DNA of 37,824 nucleotides from positions 1-37,824 of the forward strand of contig JAFDFT010000004.1 in the NCBI GenBank assembly GCA_019309685.1. The letters are read 5' to 3'. Position numbers and translations under genes: made by a program. This stretch comes from Deltaproteobacteria bacterium. Its GTDB lineage: Bacteria; Desulfobacterota; Desulfobacteria; Desulfobacterales; JAABPS01. Every line of letters starts with the position of its first letter. The stretch's first letter is position 1. This document shows, in pieces, positions 33,253 to 37,824 of this stretch. The notes below the pieces were generated by a model. The model saw nothing but the letters and a program-made list of their open reading frames with translations, was not told the DNA's origin and made no database searches.

Positions 33253-33906
33253 TTACCATCTGCAGATAATCCACCCTTTCTCCATAGCAACCTTCTCAAG
33301 CTTCTTATCAGGGGTTACGCACATAGGGTGCCCTACCACTTCCAATACGGGGATATCGGATGCTGAATCCCCGTAATAATAGGCATCCTTAAGATCATAT
33401 CCGTGCTTCTCACAGTATTTTTCTGCCTGTCTTAATTTTTCCGCTCCGTAACAATAGTTTCCCAGGGGAAGCCCTGAATAATGCCCATCGATTACTTCCA
33501 GCTCCGAGCAGATGATATCGCCCATACCCAGGTGCTGTTTTATCAATTCGCTCAAATACCGGGTCGTGGCAGAAAGGATGACAGTAAACCCTCCATTTGT
33601 ATTATGAAAATCAACTTCCAAACGGGCCTTTTCACGGACCTTATCCTTTAGATGTTCATCAAAGAGCCGGGTACTAAAATCTAATATTTCTTTTTCAGAA
33701 ATCCCTTTAAGCCATCGCGCCATTAGTTTTATAACATTTTCCGACTTCATCAGCTTGAACCGGTATAGCAGAGAAAGAACAAGCCCTTCCATCAGGTTCA
33801 AATTACTGATAAGTCCCTCCCGGTATCCATTTGCTGCCATCACTTTGCCGCTGGTAGCGCTGATGACGGTATTGTCAATATCAAAAAAAGCGATATACTT
33901 CTTCAT
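33253..33906 (-). CDS. HAD-IB family phosphatase
   Basis: 217 residues. The nucleophile motif FFDIDNTV (DxDxT, Asp9-Asp11), motif II Ser-Ala-Thr in VILSATTRY and motif IV GDSASDIP are intact, with a helical cap of the phosphoserine phosphatase (IB) type. Relatives include phosphoserine phosphatase and lipid or glycolipid phosphatases. It is 11 bp downstream of the diacylglycerol-kinase-family gene, which favours a lipid phosphate substrate. Confidence 0.85.
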   Translation of the reverse strand: MKKYIAFFDIDNTVISATSGKVMAANGYREGLISNLNLMEGLVLSLLYRFKLMKSENVIKLMARWLKGISEKEILDFSTRLFDEHLKDKVREKARLEVDFHNTNGGFTVILSATTRYLSELIKQHLGMGDIICSELEVIDGHYSGLPLGNYCYGAEKLRQAEKYCEKHGYDLKDAYYYGDSASDIPVLEVVGHPMCVTPDKKLEKVAMEKGWIICRW

Positions 33907-33917
33907 AATAACAGCAT

Positions 33918-34841
33918 CTATTTATTGTTAAAAAAATGATTGCCATGCGGATTATAGATGATCTTCACGGCTCTGGGCAAAATGTTTACTTCATATGTAC
34001 TGGCGAAAAATAATTCGCCATCCAGATGATGGGGGACATCATGATCAAATTCAATAAACAGTTTATCTGTCTGGTAGTAATTGACCTTTGGATCTTCGAT
34101 ATGCGTTCCCTTTGGCACTTTGAGAAGTATGGCAAGCCTTTTCATAATAGAAAGCTCGTCTATCATACAGACATCCAGCAGCCCGTCATTGGCAACTGCC
34201 TTTGGTGTAAGGAAAAAATCGCCTGCGAACCTTCTGCCATTGGCAACCGTATTGATGAAACATTTTGTTTCATGTGTTTCGCCGTTTGTCTTTGTTATCA
34301 TGTTTTTTTCTTTGTATAAAAAAATCGTCTTAATGATATGCCGCCAGTACCTCAGTGCACTTCCTTGTTTACCTTCTCCTGTATCTTTAAAATTTTCAGC
34401 CGCGACCTGAGCGTCAAACCCAAGCCCCATTCCATTGAGAAAATAATTACCGTTACATTTCCCGACATCCATTTCTATAATATTTCCTTCAAGCAGTATA
34501 TCCCAGTCCCGGTCCGTGAACAGGTCAGAAAAACCAAGTATCTGAATAAAATCGTTTCCTGTACCCGCTGACACCATTCCCAGAATAGCATCGCTTTTGC
34601 CCACAATGGCCTGCGCCACCTCGTTAACCGTTCCATCCCCGCCCACCGGTATAAAACACTGATACCCATCGTTTAAAAATTTGCCTGCCAATTCTGTGGC
34701 ATGACCCTTCTTTTCGGTTAAAACCAGTTGTGCGTCCAGGTTGTGCTTTTTGATAACGTCCCTGACTTTTCCCACACATTTACCCGCATATCCGCTCCCT
34801 GCTATCGGATTTAAGATGAATACACATTTCTTGTCCTTCAT
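33918..34841 (-). CDS. diacylglycerol kinase (YegS/BmrU) family lipid kinase
   Basis: 307 residues. The N-terminal NPIAGSG (11-17) and GGDGTVNEV (67-75) form the nucleotide-binding and catalytic region; GLGFDAQVA and GLLDVCMIDELS are in the C-terminal beta domain of this family. It phosphorylates diacylglycerol, sphingoid bases or related lipids. Between the PAP2/Aur1-like and HAD genes, consistent with a lipid head-group pathway. Confidence 0.9.
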   Translation of the reverse strand: MKDKKCVFILNPIAGSGYAGKCVGKVRDVIKKHNLDAQLVLTEKKGHATELAGKFLNDGYQCFIPVGGDGTVNEVAQAIVGKSDAILGMVSAGTGNDFIQILGFSDLFTDRDWDILLEGNIIEMDVGKCNGNYFLNGMGLGFDAQVAAENFKDTGEGKQGSALRYWRHIIKTIFLYKEKNMITKTNGETHETKCFINTVANGRRFAGDFFLTPKAVANDGLLDVCMIDELSIMKRLAILLKVPKGTHIEDPKVNYYQTDKLFIEFDHDVPHHLDGELFFASTYEVNILPRAVKIIYNPHGNHFFNNK

Positions 34842-34913
34842 GTCTATACCCCCATCCTTTTAATTGAAGTGCTATTCCAACCATTTACATCTGAATGTTA
34901 AATACATTTAAAA

Positions 34914-35999
34914 TCAAGTGCCGCGTTTTTCTAATTTTTCAGCTTCAGCAATCCACTTCACCTCATGAACCGCAAATCCCATCCGTTTACGGGTTGAAGC
35001 CCATCTGAGATATATCATTTCTGTTGCAAAATAAACCATAATTGTCAAAACAATGCCCGCGATAATGTCAATCACCCAATGATAACGCAGATATACCGTG
35101 CTGATGATGAGCGAAAAAACCCCTATTACCCAGAAACTGATAGATGTTTTTTCCCATTTAAAGGTCTCCCTGTACCGCATCGCGTAAATTAAGCAAATCA
35201 GGCATAAACAGACATGCATACTTGGCATGCAATCGGTTTTTATCCTTTCAAGGTAATTCCACATGTCATACTGAAGCGCGTAAAAGGACTCCCGCCCTGT
35301 TAGATTCAATAAAAAAGTAAATTTTATCCCTTCCAGCCGCGAAGTAAATTCCGGAATATTTTTCGCCATCTTCGGGAAATCGGGATCAAATACAAACCGG
35401 GGGCCTATTGCTGGGAAGAGTATATAGCAGCTCAATGAAATAATTAATGAAATCACCTGTGCCATCAGCACCCTGTAAAATACATCAAGCCTGTTTTTCT
35501 GCAGCAAATAGATAATATATACAAATGGATATACAAAAAACATGCCGTATGCCACCATAAAATAATCTACCGCCAGGGGATGAAGGAGTTTTTGCAGCCA
35601 AATCGTTGGCTGAACGCCAAACATGACCTCGTCGACCATCATCAAATACAGGTCCACATTTTTAAATGTGTCTTCAAACGCTTTGCTGAACAAAATAAGG
35701 TTTTCATAAACCACTGCGATTAATAAATAGGGGAGACAATACCACGTAAGCTGCAGATAGCTTTTATAGATATTTTCATGCACACCCTGCTGATTAAACA
35801 GCCTGAATCTTTTTCTGTTTAAAAATGTATGAAGAAGTATTATGGTAATGTAAGTATAGAAAAATGTGAACAGGTCAGCGTCTTTAAGATCAAACCGATC
35901 AAAATTAAAAGCAATTATAAAAAGAAGCAGTATGATAAAAACCAGCACAAACCAAAGCGCTGGATTTGTATTGGTGAGCAAGTTCTCTTTGTTTTTCAT
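34914..35999 (-). CDS. PAP2/Aur1-like membrane enzyme (inositolphosphotransferase-type)
   Basis: 361 residues, about eight hydrophobic segments. The PAP2 core is AIGPRFVF, then CMPSMHVCLCLI (C2, PSMH) and YLRYHWVIDIIAGIVLT (C3 with the H...D pair). The long, multi-helix N-terminal part and the PSMH form resemble Aur1/Ipt1-type phosphotransferases rather than small PAP2 phosphatases. Such enzymes move phospho-inositol or similar head groups between lipids, or act as phosphatidate phosphatases. It is 11 bp after the GNAT gene. Confidence 0.82.
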   Translation of the reverse strand: MKNKENLLTNTNPALWFVLVFIILLLFIIAFNFDRFDLKDADLFTFFYTYITIILLHTFLNRKRFRLFNQQGVHENIYKSYLQLTWYCLPYLLIAVVYENLILFSKAFEDTFKNVDLYLMMVDEVMFGVQPTIWLQKLLHPLAVDYFMVAYGMFFVYPFVYIIYLLQKNRLDVFYRVLMAQVISLIISLSCYILFPAIGPRFVFDPDFPKMAKNIPEFTSRLEGIKFTFLLNLTGRESFYALQYDMWNYLERIKTDCMPSMHVCLCLICLIYAMRYRETFKWEKTSISFWVIGVFSLIISTVYLRYHWVIDIIAGIVLTIMVYFATEMIYLRWASTRKRMGFAVHEVKWIAEAEKLEKRGT

Positions 36000-36010
36000 A
36001 AGTTAATTTT

Positions 36011-36655
36011 TTAAAGAAGTTTTTCAAGCCGAGCAATGCCCGGGCACTTTATAGTTGCTTCAAAATCAGGATGGCGCTTTTCATCAAAAAACTTAAAACC
36101 TGCTTTTTCATAAGCCCGCAGTGCCGGTGTATTCCCGATCAATACACCGATCTGTGATTTTTTATACCCAAGGTCCCGCCCTTTCTGGAAAATTTTCTCA
36201 AGCAGTCTGTTCACAAGGCCATGCCGCCTATAATCAGAACGCGCAGCCACCCATTCCACAACCCACGCGTCTTTATGAAATTTGGGCGTGCATGTCAAAA
36301 ACGGCCCCACCCGATTAAACATATCACCTAAGTCCTTCTTGCCCCAGCCTTCTTTTGACAGCACTTCATTGAGCATTTCAACGAAAACAAAATCAGTTGC
36401 TTTTTTCGGTTCGTACCCGGAAAGAGCTGCGGCTGCCTGGCCGTCAACTTCTGCGACGAGAAACCCCTCGAAGTTACAAATCGATTTGAACTCGGCTATT
36501 GCCAGTTTCCCAATGAGCTCCAGGCGCTTCTCCTCATCGCCAGGAAATGTAAAGTCCCAGTACCCGCGCTCAACATGCGATCGGCCGGCCGCAACCATTA
36601 CCCAGGCAAGAAATCCGGCGTCAGTTTCCCTTGCATTTCTTATTGTAACTTCCAT
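36011..36655 (-). CDS. GNAT-family N-acetyltransferase
   Basis: 214 residues. The acetyl-CoA pyrophosphate loop is YRRHGLVNRLLEKI, preceded by the strand VVEWVAAR and followed by NTPALRAYEKAGFKFF, the standard C-terminal GNAT block. The N-terminal half (ARETDAGFLAWVMVAAGRSH) is typical of larger GNATs. Substrate unknown. It lies directly downstream of the Sir2 deacylase gene and may act on the same targets. Confidence 0.88.
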   Translation of the reverse strand: MEVTIRNARETDAGFLAWVMVAAGRSHVERGYWDFTFPGDEEKRLELIGKLAIAEFKSICNFEGFLVAEVDGQAAAALSGYEPKKATDFVFVEMLNEVLSKEGWGKKDLGDMFNRVGPFLTCTPKFHKDAWVVEWVAARSDYRRHGLVNRLLEKIFQKGRDLGYKKSQIGVLIGNTPALRAYEKAGFKFFDEKRHPDFEATIKCPGIARLEKLL

Positions 36656-36710
36656 CTATTAGCTCCTTTCCTTTAATTCCTCACCACTTGCCTCTAACCT
36701 CTTTGTTTTT

Positions 36711-37466
36711 TCAATCAAAATCCACTACCGAACTAAGTGTTTCCCCGATCTCAGTATTTAAAACCAAATCCGCAATCCCATCCATTCCTGTAGGGTCTCT
36801 GTTGATGATCACAAGTTTCGAACCGTTTCGCTTGGCCAGCTCCGGAAAACCAGCAGCAGGATAAACAACAAGGGACGACCCGATGGAAAGAAACAGGTCG
36901 CAGGCAAGTGTTTCCTCCTTTGACGCCTGCATTTCATCCACTGGCATGGCTTGGCCAAATGATATTGTTGCCGTTTTTATAATACCATCGCATTGATCGC
37001 ATATGGGAAGGGTTTCGTCTTTTGAAAATGTTGTTTCAATAACATCGAATTCATACCGCTTCCCGCATTCGAGGCAGGACGCGTAAGTTGCGTTGCCGTG
37101 TAGTTCTATGACATGTTCATCCGGAACACCTGATAATTGATGGAGGCCATCAATATTTTGTGTGATAACGCTGGCGACTTTACCCATTTGAACGAGTTTT
37201 GCGATGGCAAGGTGGCCCTTATTTGGCTTGGCTTGATCCATAATTTCGCTGGTGGCAAATTTCCGTCGCCATGATTCACGGCGCATCTCCTCAGACGCAA
37301 TGAAGTCCTGAAAATTGATGGGCTGGTATTTTGTCCATATCCCTCCCGGACTTCTGAAGTCGGGTATGCCGGATTCAGTACTGATCCCCGCGCCCGTAAA
37401 CACAACTCCCCGCTTGCATTCAGCTATCATGGATCGCAGTTTATCGGTTCCTTCTTTATCACTCAT
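36711..37466 (-). CDS. Sir2-type NAD-dependent protein deacylase
   Basis: 251 residues. FTGAGISTESGIPDFRSPGGIW binds NAD+, TQNIDGLH is the second NAD motif, the catalytic His is in ELHGN, and four zinc cysteines are in CLECG and CDQCDG. SIGSSLVVYPAAGF and VIINRDPTG complete the fold. Removes acetyl or other acyl groups from lysine. Heads the Sir2-GNAT-PAP2-DagK-HAD run. Confidence 0.93.
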   Translation of the reverse strand: MSDKEGTDKLRSMIAECKRGVVFTGAGISTESGIPDFRSPGGIWTKYQPINFQDFIASEEMRRESWRRKFATSEIMDQAKPNKGHLAIAKLVQMGKVASVITQNIDGLHQLSGVPDEHVIELHGNATYASCLECGKRYEFDVIETTFSKDETLPICDQCDGIIKTATISFGQAMPVDEMQASKEETLACDLFLSIGSSLVVYPAAGFPELAKRNGSKLVIINRDPTGMDGIADLVLNTEIGETLSSVVDFD

Positions 37467-37525
37467 AGCTCCCCCTTATATGATAACGCGTACTTCGTTT
37501 TGTAATTACAACTGAATTATAGGAT

Positions 37526-37634
37526 GTCATTGGAGGAGCCCTTCGGCTATGCTCAGGATAGACGCCGCGACGAAGCAATCTAAACATCAGTGCTGCATAG
37601 GATAGAGATTGCTTCGGCTTCGCCTCGCAATGAC
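37526..37634. repeat. GTCATTG...CAATGAC foldback repeat (family D)
   Basis: 109 bp with tips GTCATTG (37526-37532) and CAATGAC (37628-37634). An inner pair, CGAAGCAATCT (37570-37581) and AGATTGCTTCG (37605-37616), forms a stem. This resembles the GAAGCAATC/GATTGCTTCG repeat type that is scattered in many bacterial genomes. No gene between 37467 and 37668. Confidence 0.55.
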
Positions 37635-37668
37635 TGTAATAACGATATATTAATTGAAAGACACTATA

Positions 37669-37824
37669 TTAGTTTCCATTTCTAATCAGCTTCCGGGCAA
37701 AAAAATCTTTCAAAATTTTGTTAAACCCGTAAGCAAGTTCGGTATTTTTTATCTCATCTTCACTAAACCATTTAAGACTTTGTCCTTCAGTAAGTGTTAT
37801 TTTGTTTATATCAATATCTTCTTT
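37669..37824 (-). CDS. Nudix-family hydrolase, C-terminal 51 residues (start outside window)
   Basis: The frame enters from the right edge and stops at TAA 37669. The sequence ITLTEGQSLKWFSEDEI followed by GFNKILKDFFARKLI matches the end of MutT-type Nudix proteins, where TEGQ-x-x-KWF-x-x-DEI precedes the last helix. The Nudix box itself is not in the window. Confidence 0.6.
   Translation of the reverse strand, partial: KEDIDINKITLTEGQSLKWFSEDEIKNTELAYGFNKILKDFFARKLIRNGN

Noticed and set aside
36282..36662. 126-codon plus-strand frame opposite the GNAT gene
   Set aside because: Antisense shadow of a well-supported acetyltransferase, Ser/Pro/Ala-rich composition, no known family.

Overview
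The window reads as chromosomal DNA of an anaerobic-type Gram-negative bacterium, most likely a Desulfobacterota (former deltaproteobacterial) lineage close to Desulfobacterales. This is inferred from gene content: an Mbh-ordered Mrp antiporter operon, a complete LivKHMGF transporter, an exported LPP20-like protein, DUF3795, DUF4126 and VOC genes, and abundant intergenic foldback repeats. No rRNA, tRNA, CRISPR array or transposase gene was recognised. Almost all genes lie on the minus strand; the plus-strand genes are nadK, the exported LPP20-like gene and a patatin-like lipase.

Layout. 1-3966 is visibly more A+T-rich than the rest. It holds a cobalamin-binding radical SAM protein cut by the window edge, a GNAT acetyltransferase, a DegT-type aminotransferase and a secreted Cys-rich protein, which looks like part of a small biosynthetic or surface-modification cluster. 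3999-8932 is livF-livG-livM-livH-livK for branched-chain amino acid uptake, divergent from nadK (9221-10072). 10333-14539 carries a VOC protein, a 48-residue zinc-ribbon protein, a two-domain aldolase/short-chain dehydrogenase and an LsrF-like class I aldolase. Two copies of a roughly 300-bp repeat lie directly downstream of the two carbon-metabolism genes. 14729-17728 has the exported LPP20-like protein, metK and panC; panC appears to start at ATT.

18016-26593 is a ten-gene operon for an Mrp/Mbh-type cation/proton antiporter. Its order is E-F-G-MbhD-(MbhE+MrpB)-C-D-D-small membrane protein-D, followed by a cyclic-nucleotide-binding protein. The order matches the membrane arm of archaeal Mbh hydrogenases, but no hydrogenase or other redox module is present and there are three D-type pump subunits. 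26810-32990 holds housekeeping and membrane genes: a cytidylate-kinase-like protein, DUF3795, DUF4126, a BrkB/YihY protein, a patatin-like lipase, a Nudix hydrolase and a voltage-gated-type K+ channel with a zinc-ribbon tail. 33253-37466 is a probable lipid and acylation operon: Sir2, GNAT, a PAP2/Aur1-like enzyme, a diacylglycerol-kinase-family enzyme and a HAD-IB phosphatase. The window ends inside another Nudix gene.

The most striking non-coding signal is a set of foldback or MITE-like repeats from at least three unrelated families. Six of them begin or end within 0-8 bp of a stop codon, always on the 3' side of the gene. One has clear terminal inverted repeats and a 5-bp target duplication, and another supplies the stop codon of the aldolase gene. 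The other notable points are the ATT start of panC behind a strong promoter and palindrome, and a start-less small reading frame between mrpC and the first mrpD.
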